Shown here in pieces: positions 27,137 to 36,343 of a DNA stretch of 64,000 bases (position 1 is the stretch's first letter; every line of letters starts with the position of its first letter). Made by a program: the position numbers and the translations under genes. The stretch is taken from positions 496,001 to 560,000 of the forward strand of contig NZ_JAKRNU010000001.1 in assembly GCF_022346545.1 (NCBI RefSeq), given 5' to 3'. Origin of the DNA: Sporosarcina sp. ACRSM. GTDB taxonomy: Bacteria > Bacillota > Bacilli > Bacillales_A > Planococcaceae. The notes below the pieces were generated by a model. That model saw only the letters and a list, made by a program, of their open reading frames with translations, was not told the origin of the DNA and did not search any database.

Positions 27137-28032
27137 TCCCCTGCCCCTTTCCAATCCATCGCATACAATATCATTTCCAAAGCGGTTAAAATAGGCAACG
27201 TTTTGTTGCGTTTTTCCGCCCTGACACGTATCGCTGAGACGATCGTGTTTATTTCCATCGGTCGACCGGCTAAATGATCCACTAACATTGACGACCGGTT
27301 ATCCGTCGTTTTTTCACAAACTCCCGTCACCGCTTCATATGGAAGCACCTGTCTCATTTCCGGAAATGCATCCATCAGTTCCTCATACAATCTATTGAAC
27401 ATCGTCAAACAGCAGGGATTCTTCAATAGTTCTCCATTTTTTACTTGCAAAATGGCAGTCAGCGGATTGATCATACAATTGATCAACACTTTGCGCATCA
27501 GAATCTGTTCCGCGTCCAGATGATACACAACAGGGAAATGTTCAGCGTCCGCATGTCCAAGAAAGTCAAACAGCTTTTCGTCTCCTCGAAATACCGCTCG
27601 CGTCAGATTTCCGACTCCGTTATGGGAGAATGTACGATCATCCCGACGCCCTGCACCGTGCTCAACCGTAGCAAAAGCGACATGCTGTAAGGAGGAACGC
27701 TCGACAAGTTCCAAGTGGCCGATTCCGTTCTGAACAAACAGGACAGGTGGATTGACCTCGGCCTGTTGCATCGTCATTAACAGCTCTTCCACTCCAGAAA
27801 ATTTAACTGCAACAATCCATGGGGCCACAGGAAGTCTATGTATATCCGTTGTCGCTTGCGCACAGAACACTTTCTTCGTGCCATCTTGCTGGATACGCCG
27901 AATCCCTTCCGTCTGTATAAGTTGTGCTTGCTCTTCCCTTCTAACGTAGAAAGTCACATCCATTCCCGCCTCCGCCAAATAGGAGCCGATCAGCAAGCCG
28001 ATCGAACCTGCTCCTGCAACGACTACATTCAT
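27124..28032 (-). CDS. panE: 2-dehydropantoate 2-reductase
   Basis: NADPH-dependent ketopantoate reductase of pantothenate (coenzyme A) synthesis. The 302-aa protein has the N-terminal dinucleotide-binding motif VAGAGSIGLLIGSYL (5-19) and the family signature KVLINCMINPLTAI with the catalytic lysine near residue 180. The C-terminal ApbA_C domain includes RPMEINTI. Located upstream of DUF3397 and bshC as ylbQ/panE in Bacillus subtilis. An alternative is another ketopantoate reductase-family member, since such paralogues occur. Confidence 0.9.
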   Translation of the reverse strand: MNVVVAGAGSIGLLIGSYLAEAGMDVTFYVRREEQAQLIQTEGIRRIQQDGTKKVFCAQATTDIHRLPVAPWIVAVKFSGVEELLMTMQQAEVNPPVLFVQNGIGHLELVERSSLQHVAFATVEHGAGRRDDRTFSHNGVGNLTRAVFRGDEKLFDFLGHADAEHFPVVYHLDAEQILMRKVLINCMINPLTAILQVKNGELLKNPCCLTMFNRLYEELMDAFPEMRQVLPYEAVTGVCEKTTDNRSSMLVDHLAGRPMEINTIVSAIRVRAEKRNKTLPILTALEMILYAMDWKGAGEWRD

Positions 28033-28053
28033 CCGTATCCCCCTATCGCATAA

Positions 28054-28083
28054 GAAGGTCCACCTGTCAGTCGGCGGACCTTC
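28054..28083 (-). terminator. Possible terminator after the acyl-CoA carboxylase gene
   Basis: GAAGGTCCACC (28054-28064) pairs with GGCGGACCTTC (28073-28083). The T-run on the minus strand is weak (TTCTTAT), so termination may be partial. Confidence 0.5.
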
Positions 28084-28099
28084 ACTCTAATTGATATTA

Positions 28100-29650
28100 T
28101 TATACAGGATAAACCGGGTGTTTTCTCGGGGGTTGCTGAACTTCTTTCGTACTATAAAAGCGGAAGCGGTCCGCCAGTACAGCCCGCAAGCTGGATGGTG
28201 CTACGATCTCGTCAATGATCATCTCAGAGGCCAGTTTGTAAATATCGATCTCCTCTTTGTATTCCTTATGCTTCTCCTGCACAAAAGCGATCCGTTCTTT
28301 CGGATCCTCGATTGCCTCGATTTTGTTCGAGTACACGGCGTTGACCGCGGCTTCTGGTCCCATGACCGCGATTTGCGCCGTCGGCAGTGCAATACAGACA
28401 TCCGGCTCGAATGCCGGACCCGCCATCGCGTAAAGCCCTGCTCCATATGCCTTGCGGACAATGACGGAAATTTTCGGTACAGTCGCGGAGCTCATTGCCA
28501 TAATTAGCTTCGCCCCGTGGCGGATGATGCCATCCCTTTCCACCTTCGTCCCGATCATAAAGCCCGGCACATCGGCAAGAAAAAGTAGCGGAATAGAAAA
28601 TGCATCACAAAGATTGATGAATTTTGCCGCTTTATCTGCCGAATCGACAAAGAGGACGCCACCTTTCACTTTTGGCTGGTTCGCAATGATACCAACCGGC
28701 TGTCCTTCGATCCGCGCTAATCCTGTAATGATTTCGCCTGCAAAGAGTTTCTTCACCTCAAAGAAACTACCCTCATCGATCAAAGCGTCAAGTGCCTCAT
28801 ACATATCGAATGGTGCGTTTTGGTTCTCCGGGATGATCGCTTCCAACGCCCGCCCTTGTTTTGCTTCAATAGACTCTTTCAACGCGGGCTTCTCTGTGAA
28901 GTTGGCCGGGAAATATGCCAGATAGCGACGTGCTTCCGCAATGGCCTCTTGCTCGTCTTTCACTAGGACATCTCCGCAACCGCTGACCGAACAATGCATG
29001 CGGGCTCCGCCCATTTCTTCCAACGTCACTTTTTCCCCGATGACCTTTTCCGCCATACGCGGCGAGCCCAAGTACATCGATGCGTTGCCATCCACCATGA
29101 TGACGATATCGCAAAATGCCGGAATATAGGCTCCCCCGGCCGCAGAAGGACCGAAAAGAATACATATTTGTGGGATGAAGCCAGATAACCTCACCTGATT
29201 ATGGAATATTCTTCCTGCCCCCCGTCGATTCGGAAACATGTCCAGCTGATCCGTAATACGGGCACCTGCCGAATCGACCAAATAGAGCATCGGTACACGA
29301 TTTTTCTCCGCTATCTCCTGAATGCGGATAATTTTCTCAACTGTCCGGGATCCCCACGACCCGGCTTTGATCGTCGAATCATTCGCCATGACGCATACGG
29401 TCTGTCCGTTCACTTTCCCCATTGCTGTAACAACGCCATCCGCTGGCAAATCACCCGCTTCACAGTTGGCAAACCGTCCATCTTCCGCATAGATGCCATC
29501 ATCAAAAAGAAGTGCAAGTCTGTCCCTCACGAAAATTTTATTCTGCTCTTTTAACTTTTCATGATATTTCGGCTGCCCCCCAGCAAAAATATCTTGCAAT
29601 TTCTTTTCTAGCTTCTCATTATACGTCTTTTGTTCTGTCACTTTCGCCAT
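28100..29650 (-). CDS. Acyl-CoA carboxylase beta subunit (carboxyltransferase)
   Basis: Biotin-dependent carboxyltransferase of the propionyl-/methylcrotonyl-CoA carboxylase beta family. It moves the carboxyl group from carboxybiotin to an acyl-CoA. The 516-aa protein has both crotonase-fold halves, with oxyanion-hole glycines in FGPSAAGGAYIPA and RKAYGAGLYAMAG. No biotin carboxylase or carrier gene is adjacent, so those subunits must come from elsewhere. The substrate cannot be fixed from sequence; the nearby enoyl-CoA hydratase hints at branched-chain amino acid or acyl-CoA use. ATG 29650 has GGGAGGGG at good spacing. A long leader with a CcpA-type promoter lies upstream. Confidence 0.88.
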   Translation of the reverse strand: MAKVTEQKTYNEKLEKKLQDIFAGGQPKYHEKLKEQNKIFVRDRLALLFDDGIYAEDGRFANCEAGDLPADGVVTAMGKVNGQTVCVMANDSTIKAGSWGSRTVEKIIRIQEIAEKNRVPMLYLVDSAGARITDQLDMFPNRRGAGRIFHNQVRLSGFIPQICILFGPSAAGGAYIPAFCDIVIMVDGNASMYLGSPRMAEKVIGEKVTLEEMGGARMHCSVSGCGDVLVKDEQEAIAEARRYLAYFPANFTEKPALKESIEAKQGRALEAIIPENQNAPFDMYEALDALIDEGSFFEVKKLFAGEIITGLARIEGQPVGIIANQPKVKGGVLFVDSADKAAKFINLCDAFSIPLLFLADVPGFMIGTKVERDGIIRHGAKLIMAMSSATVPKISVIVRKAYGAGLYAMAGPAFEPDVCIALPTAQIAVMGPEAAVNAVYSNKIEAIEDPKERIAFVQEKHKEYKEEIDIYKLASEMIIDEIVAPSSLRAVLADRFRFYSTKEVQQPPRKHPVYPV

Positions 29651-29678
29651 GTTCATTCCCCTCCCAATATCACCTTAT

Positions 29679-29696
29679 TGACTGAGCGCTTGTTCA
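29679..29696. promoter_or_regulatory. Candidate TetR-type operator upstream of the acyl-CoA carboxylase gene
   Basis: The 18-bp imperfect palindrome TGACTGAGCGCTTGTTCA (central AGCGCT, outer TGA/TCA) lies about 30 bp before the start codon. Its form is like operators of TetR-family acyl-CoA-responsive repressors, which often control such genes. No regulator gene is adjacent. Confidence 0.3.
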
Positions 29697-29758
29697 CTAT
29701 TGCAGTGAGCGAAGCCAATGCCTTCTCCCCGCACTCTTCTTACACATGACCGAGTCAC

Positions 29759-29890
29759 CTATATACCAGATGGATGGCGTCCGCCCCCAAACGGATCGCC
29801 AAATTCATAACCCCATCCTCTTACAAATAGGAGTCTTGAACTTGCGGAGATCCTAGCAAGGATGCCAGGACGTTTACAAGTCTTCATCAT
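29759..29890 (-). CDS. Possible 43-aa leader ORF
   Basis: Open frame ATGATGAAG... ending in TAG, encoding 43 residues that begin MMKTCKRPGILARI and end GGGRHPSGI. The ribosome-binding site is weak (AGGA about 13 bp away). I do not recognise the product. A second, overlapping 17-codon frame (29755-29808) has a better GAGG signal. Either could be a leader peptide in the 325-nt leader of the carboxylase gene, or chance. Confidence 0.2.
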   Translation of the reverse strand: MMKTCKRPGILARISASSRLLFVRGWGYEFGDPFGGGRHPSGI

Positions 29891-29981
29891 TTGAATGCGA
29901 TTTTCCTACGATTTACGACCGTTATGTTATGCATATAAATCCCCAGCAATTTTTGATCGTAAACAAATCTCCCCTCTCTAG

Positions 29982-30009
29982 TTTATACGAAGATTGAAAC
30001 CGTTTTCAA
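29982..30009 (-). promoter_or_regulatory. Sigma-A promoter with overlapping CcpA (cre) site
   Basis: Minus-strand -35 TTGAAA (30004-30009) and -10 TATAAA (29982-29987) are 16 bp apart. The 14-bp TGAAACCGTTTTCA at 29995-30008 fits the cre consensus TGWNANCGNTNWCA at every position and covers the -35 and spacer, so CcpA should repress the acyl-CoA carboxylase transcript when preferred sugars are present. The leader to the gene is then about 325 nt, with hairpins (ATCCT/AGGAT inside ACTTG/CAAGT) in it. Confidence 0.7.
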
Positions 30010-30053
30010 CCCTTTATCTGAAAAAAGAGCCATTTCCCCCTTTTCTACCAACC

Positions 30054-30097
30054 AAAAAGGCCATTCTTTCTGACAAACAATTGTCGATAGGATGGCC
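30054..30097 (-). terminator. Terminator of the enoyl-CoA hydratase gene
   Basis: GGCCATTCT (30059-30067) pairs with GGATGGCC (30090-30097), with an inner GACAAACAATTGTC stem. TTTTT follows on the minus strand. Confidence 0.75.
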
Positions 30098-30114
30098 CGA
30101 ATCTATTCCTGTTC

Positions 30115-30873
30115 TCATTTATTGTTCAAAAATTGATCCACCGCTGCGTGATGCGCCGCGCTTCCCCATAACATCGAACATTGTCTTGCTTCTTCCAACA
30201 TGCGATCGCGCATGAAATCAGCCGTCCACTTCCGAATGGCAACTGATTTGTAGGCACGATGGACATCAGGATGATGAACGGACATTTTCGCAAGGAAACG
30301 TTGAAGTCCATCTTCCGAATCCCCCTCGTAAATCTCCGTGACCCAGCCGACCTCCAAGAGCTGATCGGATGTAAACACCTCAGCTTCGGATAATAGACGG
30401 AAAACCCGATCATGCTTTCCATCTTTCTCAAACAGCAATGTCGCACCGCCCCACCCTGTCGTAATCGCCAATCTTCCTTGGATAAATCCTGCTTTCGCAG
30501 ATGCCGAAACGATGCGATAATCGCAGGCAGTCGCAATTTCACAGCCCCCGCCAACAGCCGAACCATTGACGAGCGCAATGACAGGCATCGGCAATGTCGC
30601 TACTCTGTATAGCAAACCTGCCATCGTACTCAACATCGGATACGCTTCCTCCGCTGTTCGTAAGGCATGAAATTCCGATAAATCCCCACCCGAACAAAAT
30701 GCCCGGTCCCCTGCTCCTGTAATGACCGCATATGCAATACGCTGATCATCCTCAACCTGATCCAAAAACTGTTTAAGTCCATCCATCACGGCTGAATTGA
30801 TTGCGTTATGCACATCAGGACGATTAATTGTAAATGTTGCAACGCCCTTCTCAATCGCAATGTTATAATCCAT
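30115..30873 (-). CDS. Enoyl-CoA hydratase/isomerase family protein
   Basis: Crotonase-fold enzyme, predicted to hydrate an enoyl-CoA or act on a related acyl-CoA. The 252-aa protein has the CoA-binding motif AFCSGGDLSEF (about 60-70) and the oxyanion-hole signature NGSAVGGGCEIATACDYRI (about 105-123). It lacks the usual second catalytic glutamate context (GITTGWGGATLLF instead), so it may be a non-hydratase member. I chose ATG 30873 with GGGG upstream over an ATG at 30888. The next gene downstream is an acyl-CoA carboxylase beta subunit. Confidence 0.82.
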   Translation of the reverse strand: MDYNIAIEKGVATFTINRPDVHNAINSAVMDGLKQFLDQVEDDQRIAYAVITGAGDRAFCSGGDLSEFHALRTAEEAYPMLSTMAGLLYRVATLPMPVIALVNGSAVGGGCEIATACDYRIVSASAKAGFIQGRLAITTGWGGATLLFEKDGKHDRVFRLLSEAEVFTSDQLLEVGWVTEIYEGDSEDGLQRFLAKMSVHHPDVHRAYKSVAIRKWTADFMRDRMLEEARQCSMLWGSAAHHAAVDQFLNNK

Positions 30874-30965
30874 ACCCCATACCCCCATTAGCTAATTGAA
30901 TTGAATTTCTTCAATCAACCGTATCACTAGTGCACTTTCTTTGTCCATATCCAGCGCCTTACGCT

Positions 30966-31034
30966 TGGGCCTACAGGATGTAGGTCATGCAGTCGTTGCC
31001 GCAGGACGCGGCGACCTTAGACTGCGTTCCTTTT
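30966..31034. repeat. Structured repeat, module B copy 2
   Basis: CCTACA-GGA-TGTAGG (30970-30984) is followed by GCAGTC/GACTGC (30989-30994, 31020-31025) enclosing GCCGC-AGGAC-GCGGC (30998-31012). Compared with copy 1 the first stem has changed A-T to T-A and the outer stem has a different sequence, but pairing is kept. It lies between rpmF and the enoyl-CoA hydratase gene. Confidence 0.8.
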
Positions 31035-31040
31035 CTATAG

Positions 31041-31079
31041 AAAAAGGCTACCGGGAGCCATGGTCTCCCGGTAGCCTTT
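31041..31079 (-). terminator. Terminator of the yceD-rpmF operon
   Basis: A perfect 15-bp stem AAAGGCTACCGGGAG/CTCCCGGTAGCCTTT (31043-31057, 31065-31079), followed by TTTTT on the minus strand. Confidence 0.93.
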
Positions 31080-31094
31080 ATAGGCAAATCTTGA

Positions 31095-31268
31095 TTATTC
31101 GCCTACGACTTCTTTTCCTTTGTAATGACCGCATGATTTACAAATGCGGTGAGCCAATTTGATTTCGCCACAGTTATCACAAGTAGTCATTCCTGGCACT
31201 TGCAATTTGAAATGCGTACGGCGCTTGTTTTTAACTGTTTTGGATGTTCTTCTTTTTGGTACAGCCAT
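31095..31268 (-). CDS. rpmF: 50S ribosomal protein L32
   Basis: Small ribosomal protein of 57 aa beginning [19 protein letters not shown]. It is the zinc-binding form, with C-x2-C (CDNC) and C-x2-C (CKSC) pairs. GGAGGTG precedes ATG 31268. It lies 23 bp after yceD, the conserved yceD-rpmF pair. Confidence 0.98.
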   Translation of the reverse strand: MAVPKRRTSKTVKNKRRTHFKLQVPGMTTCDNCGEIKLAHRICKSCGHYKGKEVVGE

Positions 31269-31291
31269 CTGGGGCACCTCCTTACGATCGC

Positions 31292-31825
31292 CTATTCGTC
31301 CTTGGAATCAAAAAACTTGGCCAAATCGGCAAGTCTTGGGTCCACTTTATTTTCCAGCTCCTTTTGGAGTCTGGCATTGTACTCCTCGTCGGTCGTATAT
31401 GACCAGCCTTTCCCTTCTACCTGCTGCATGTCATCGGCATTTTCACTGAAAACCTGAAGCGGCACTTCAAGGAGGACGAGCTCCTCAAATACAGGGGTCG
31501 GATCGATTGTTTCACCCACTACCGGGTGAATTTCATCGTCTGTCGCAAGAACCGTTTCATCCCAGCTGAATTGTTCATCAGACTCGATGGTAAACGGGAA
31601 TTTGACGTCTTCCCATGTACGGGAACAAGGCAGGATCATTGTCCCTTCAAGCCGGAATCGGCATGTCAATTTCTTGGCGCCGATCGTACAACTTCCGGTC
31701 ACGCGGACAGGCGTAATATCCCGGATTTCCGGATTCCGTTTTTTCACGGATTCAAGGTCGACAGCTTCGTCAAGCGGCATCGCACCTTGCCTGTATCTCT
31801 GCAACTGATTGATGGACCATTTCAT
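31292..31825 (-). CDS. yceD: DUF177 protein YceD
   Basis: A 177-aa YceD/DUF177 family protein linked to 23S rRNA maturation; it is almost always cotranscribed with rpmF. Family features are [20 protein letters not shown] and PCSRTWEDV; the C-terminus ends [17 protein letters not shown]. Start ATG 31825 ([14 protein letters not shown]) has GAGGTG; the open frame runs upstream to 32320 on the opposite strand of ylbM and is not real. Transcribed from a perfect consensus promoter. Confidence 0.92.
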   Translation of the reverse strand: MKWSINQLQRYRQGAMPLDEAVDLESVKKRNPEIRDITPVRVTGSCTIGAKKLTCRFRLEGTMILPCSRTWEDVKFPFTIESDEQFSWDETVLATDDEIHPVVGETIDPTPVFEELVLLEVPLQVFSENADDMQQVEGKGWSYTTDEEYNARLQKELENKVDPRLADLAKFFDSKDE

Positions 31826-31852
31826 GTCTATCACCTCAAGACAACAATGTTG

Positions 31853-31881
31853 ATTATATAATGCGTGAAAAGGGATGTCAA
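31853..31881 (-). promoter_or_regulatory. Consensus sigma-A promoter of yceD-rpmF
   Basis: Minus-strand TTGACA (31876-31881) and TATAAT (31853-31858) with a 17-bp spacer: an exact consensus promoter, fitting a ribosomal-protein operon. Confidence 0.93.
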
Positions 31882-31890
31882 GATAATTTC

Positions 31891-31920
31891 TTGTCACTTC
31901 ATCAGCCGCATAGGTATAAT
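31891..31920 (+). promoter_or_regulatory. Sigma-A promoter of ylbM
   Basis: Plus-strand TTGTCA (31891-31896) and TATAAT (31915-31920), 18 bp apart; divergent from the yceD promoter with start sites about 80 bp apart. Confidence 0.75.
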
Positions 31921-31951
31921 TATTATACATTGTAGCAAAGGACTGATGGCT

Positions 31952-33160
31952 TTGAAAGCGACAGGGATCGTCGTCGAATACAACCCGTTTCATAACGGGC
32001 ATCTCTATCATGCAACACAAGCTAAAAAAAGAACAGAAGCAGATGTCGTCATTGCCGTCATGAGCGGCAACTTTCTGCAACGTGGAGAGCCTGCCTTCAT
32101 CCATAAATGGGCGCGGGCAGAAATGGCATTGCACAATGGCGTGGACCTCGTCTTCGAGCTTCCTTATGCCTTTGCGACCGCCAACGCCCCAGCCTTCGCA
32201 GAAGGGGCCATTCGGATACTGGATGCCGCCGGATGCAGCACATTTTGCTTTGGCAGCGAAGACGGCGACATTGCCCCCTTCCAACGGAGCCTCCATCTGT
32301 TGCAACAGGCAGGCGGACAATACGAACAGGCAGTGAAAGAAGCGGTCAGCCGCGGTCTCAGCTATCCAAAAGCATTAAACCAGGCCTATTTGGCAACGGC
32401 ACAAACCGTTCCGGCCGAAGAACAGCTTGCCGACCTTTCCAAGCCGAACAACATTTTAGGCTTTCATTATATGGAAGCGGCACAAGCGATCGGCTCTGCT
32501 ATGCAAGCCGTCACCATTCCTCGCATCATCGCCCAGTATCATGATGATGCCGTTCCAGGCAACCAAATCGCCAGTGCTACCGGCATTCGAAAGGCTTTTT
32601 TCCAATCAGATGGACTTCATGCGGTCAATGCTTTCATACCTAAAACGACCCGCGATGTGCTGCTTGACTGGCAAGCTGATGAGCAACAATTCGGAAGCTG
32701 GTCAACTCTTTATCCGTATTTGCGCTATACGATTTTACGGGAAGGTCCGGATCAACTAAAAAGGATTGCAGATATAACCGAAGGAATTGAAAATTTGTTC
32801 ATCCGTGCTGCTACAACTCATAGCACATTCGAACAGTTCATGGGTGAAGTGAAATCGAAACGTTATACATGGACGCGCATCCAGCGCATGCTTACCCATA
32901 TTTTCACCGGATTCACCTATTCCATGCGTCAAATGATGCCAGCTCCCTCTTATTTGCGCCTACTCGGCATGACAGCAGCGGGGCAGGGCTATTTGAACGA
33001 AACTAAAAAAAGGATGAAGCTGCCTCTCATAAGCAAAGCAGCCGCTTTTACCGATCCTTCCCTGCAAATGGACATTCATGCGTCCAATATGTACGCACTT
33101 GGAATCGGCAACAATCAACTCGGTTCTGATTACGATAGGCATCCGATTATCATTCGCTAA
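31952..33160 (+). CDS. ylbM: tRNA(Met) cytidine acetate ligase (TmcAL/YlbM)
   Basis: Enzyme that acetylates the wobble cytidine of elongator tRNA-Met using acetate and ATP. The protein has the nucleotidyltransferase motif GIVVEYNPFHNGHLYH near the N-terminus, MSGNFLQRGEPA, and GSEDGDIAPF. I use the TTG at 31952 (402 aa, MKATGIVVEY) because AAAGGA lies 9 bp upstream and homologues start there; an ATG two codons upstream at 31946 is only 3 bp from it. Transcribed divergently from yceD, as in Bacillus. Confidence 0.92.
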   Translation: MKATGIVVEYNPFHNGHLYHATQAKKRTEADVVIAVMSGNFLQRGEPAFIHKWARAEMALHNGVDLVFELPYAFATANAPAFAEGAIRILDAAGCSTFCFGSEDGDIAPFQRSLHLLQQAGGQYEQAVKEAVSRGLSYPKALNQAYLATAQTVPAEEQLADLSKPNNILGFHYMEAAQAIGSAMQAVTIPRIIAQYHDDAVPGNQIASATGIRKAFFQSDGLHAVNAFIPKTTRDVLLDWQADEQQFGSWSTLYPYLRYTILREGPDQLKRIADITEGIENLFIRAATTHSTFEQFMGEVKSKRYTWTRIQRMLTHIFTGFTYSMRQMMPAPSYLRLLGMTAAGQGYLNETKKRMKLPLISKAAAFTDPSLQMDIHASNMYALGIGNNQLGSDYDRHPIIIR

Positions 33161-33165
33161 ATCCT

Positions 33166-34212
33166 TCACTTTTCTTCCAATGATGCTAAATAATCCAAGG
33201 CGTCATCCACTGTTTTCACCGGCACGATTTTCATTTTCGTGCCGATTCTTTCCGCTGATTTGACCGCTTCTTCATAATTGGTCTGGATGTCAGGATTAGC
33301 CGCCCGCATTTCTTCTGATATTTCATCATCCGGTGCGAAGAAAATCTCCACTCCTTTCCGTGAGGCTGCAATGACTTTAAAGTCGGCACCTCCAATCCTG
33401 CCCACTGTGCCATCTTCCAACATTTCTCCAGTACCAGCGATGTTATAGCCTTTTGTAATATCTTCATCCACTAATCGATTTAAAATTTCCAGCGTGAACA
33501 TCAGTCCTGCGGAAGGTCCACCGATATTCGAAGTCAAAAATTCAACTTTTGGATCTGTCTCCAACTTTTTATCCTCTTCGAAACTGACACCTAAACCGAC
33601 GCGTCCTTCACTGTTCGGAATTTCTTTTAAAGCGATTGTGTAGTCATATGTTTTTCCTTCACGTTCAACCTTGACTTCAATTTGATCACCGATTTTCTTA
33701 TCCGTGATCCGATCAAAAAAAAGACTGGATTCCGTTAAAGGAATGCCGTCTATTTCCCGGATTTTATCACCGACCTCCAAGATGCCATCAGCGGCTCCTC
33801 CTTCTAGGACTGTCAGGACAAATACACCGTCAAATTGAATATCTACCGGGATACCGGCCTTCTCAAATGCGACGGCGACGGCATTATACTGGGAACTGGA
33901 CATCAGTTTCTTTTGACGGATATTGTACTCTTTATCATTTTCGCCTTCCCTTCTCACATTTTGTGCCGGCAAGAGCTTTTGATTATCCGAAAAACGGGCG
34001 TACACATAGGTAGCTGGTGTCGCTTTCGCCACAGATATCGTCATCATATTGAATTTCCCTTGATCATCCTCATCTCCCCCGACCACTTCCACAAGTGGGG
34101 CAAGGTCATAAGCTCCTCCGGGTTTTGATATATAAGTATCAAGCGGGTAAACAAATAATATAGCGGCAATCACCAACAGGACACCGATGATCCCGAACCG
34201 TTTCTTTTTCAT
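33166..34212 (-). CDS. ylbL: PDZ-domain Lon-like serine protease SepM/YlbL
   Basis: Membrane-anchored protease with an N-terminal transmembrane helix (about 8-25), a PDZ domain (about 120-205, GVFVLTVLEGGAADGILEVGD) and a Lon-type proteolytic domain. The catalytic serine lies in GGPSAGLMF and the lysine in ADFKVIAA, the expected Ser-Lys dyad. The 348-aa length is normal. GGAGGTG precedes ATG 34212; upstream codons of the frame are not conserved. Convergent with ylbM. Confidence 0.93.
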   Translation of the reverse strand: MKKKRFGIIGVLLVIAAILFVYPLDTYISKPGGAYDLAPLVEVVGGDEDDQGKFNMMTISVAKATPATYVYARFSDNQKLLPAQNVRREGENDKEYNIRQKKLMSSSQYNAVAVAFEKAGIPVDIQFDGVFVLTVLEGGAADGILEVGDKIREIDGIPLTESSLFFDRITDKKIGDQIEVKVEREGKTYDYTIALKEIPNSEGRVGLGVSFEEDKKLETDPKVEFLTSNIGGPSAGLMFTLEILNRLVDEDITKGYNIAGTGEMLEDGTVGRIGGADFKVIAASRKGVEIFFAPDDEISEEMRAANPDIQTNYEEAVKSAERIGTKMKIVPVKTVDDALDYLASLEEK

Positions 34213-34339
34213 ATTCCGCGCACCTCCATTAATAGCCTGTACTTTCTTGACATATATATAAGTGTAGCATCGTAAAAAATGAGTGACAAAGGATTCAGCG
34301 CGGGTCACTGATTTCACAAAAGAATAGGAAAGGAGCGAA

Positions 34340-35251
34340 GTGCATGAGTCACATTTCTATCCGATGATTTCAATTCTAACCGTTTGGGGACTGATCCTCC
34401 TGTTCATCTTGCAACCAGGGATCGCACATGATGGAGCCGTAGCCGGTGCAAAGTTGTTCGTCCATGCGCTGCTCCCTTATTTGTTGCCGTATATCATTTT
34501 GACGCAGTGGCTTTTAAAAATGCCTGGCAGTTCTAAAGAAACACCGAAATGGCGTCGTTATATTAAAGCTTATGTGCTAGGCTCGTTCGGAGGATTTCCA
34601 GTCGGAGCTGTTACAGTGACTGAAATGCTGAAGAATGGGGAATTGACGAAAAAGCAAAGCAGTTTTCTGCTGGCTGCCTGCCATGCACCTGGTCCTATGT
34701 TCATCATCGGATTTGTCGGCACAGAGCTTTTCGGAAATGTGGGCAATGGATGGAAATTGTTAATCGCCATCCATATCGCCAATCTGTTATTCTTCATCCT
34801 AACTATTTTGTTTATGGCAAAAGATACCGAACCTGAAACGGTTGAAACAAGGGCGCAAAAGCCTGCCAGTGCGCTCCCCCTTCTAGATGCCATTAAGGAA
34901 AGTTCATCCGTCATTATTCTTGTCGCCACCACTGTCATTTTCTTTTCTTCACTCGGCAACGTCTTGTCGAAAGTCACCACTTCAGCTTTCACTGTTGATA
35001 TGGGGATTGCCAAAACGTTTGCTTTAGCCCTATTTGAAATGACTTCAGGCGTCCAATCGGCAACGGAACACTTTTATCATGATGCAATATTCCCTTTTTT
35101 AATCGCAGCAATCATTTCGATGAATGGTCTCAGCATCCATATGCAAGTTTTCGTCATTGCCAAAGCGAGGAATATTTCGATGATCCCCTACGTCTTAGGA
35201 CGTGTATGGAGTATCCTTTTCGTTCCTATCATTTTCTATTTTGCGTATTAG
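34340..35251 (+). CDS. YlbJ-like nucleoside-recognition (Gate) membrane protein
   Basis: A 303-aa polytopic protein with about seven membrane segments. Conserved stretches such as SFGGFPVGAVTVTEMLKNGE and AACHAPGPMFIIGFVG correspond to the YlbJ/SpoIIM-like nucleoside-recognition family needed for spore formation in Bacillus subtilis. It is shorter than YlbJ (about 408 aa) but occupies the same place between coaD and ylbL. The start is GTG at 34340 with AAGGAG 4-5 bp away; an ATG nine codons in is the alternative. Confidence 0.72.
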   Translation: MHESHFYPMISILTVWGLILLFILQPGIAHDGAVAGAKLFVHALLPYLLPYIILTQWLLKMPGSSKETPKWRRYIKAYVLGSFGGFPVGAVTVTEMLKNGELTKKQSSFLLAACHAPGPMFIIGFVGTELFGNVGNGWKLLIAIHIANLLFFILTILFMAKDTEPETVETRAQKPASALPLLDAIKESSSVIILVATTVIFFSSLGNVLSKVTTSAFTVDMGIAKTFALALFEMTSGVQSATEHFYHDAIFPFLIAAIISMNGLSIHMQVFVIAKARNISMIPYVLGRVWSILFVPIIFYFAY

Positions 35252-35253
35252 TG

Positions 35254-35295
35254 AAAAGTGGTTATGGTGAATTGTCGCTCACCATAACCACTTTT
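35254..35295. terminator. Bidirectional terminator between ylbJ-like gene and coaD
   Basis: A 17-bp stem AAAAGTGGTTATGGTGA (35254-35270) with TCACCATAACCACTTTT (35279-35295) serves convergent genes from both sides. Confidence 0.88.
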
Positions 35296-35301
35296 AACTT
35301 T

Positions 35302-36339
<1,038 letters not shown>

Positions 36340-36343
<4 letters not shown>

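Noticed and set aside
29755..29808. 17-codon ORF in the carboxylase leader as a separate gene
   Set aside because: It overlaps the 43-codon frame in another phase; without conservation data neither can be called a gene.
31826..32320. N-terminal extension of the yceD frame to 342 aa
   Set aside because: The extension runs antisense through the ylbM start, contains the yceD promoter, and has no similarity to YceD proteins.
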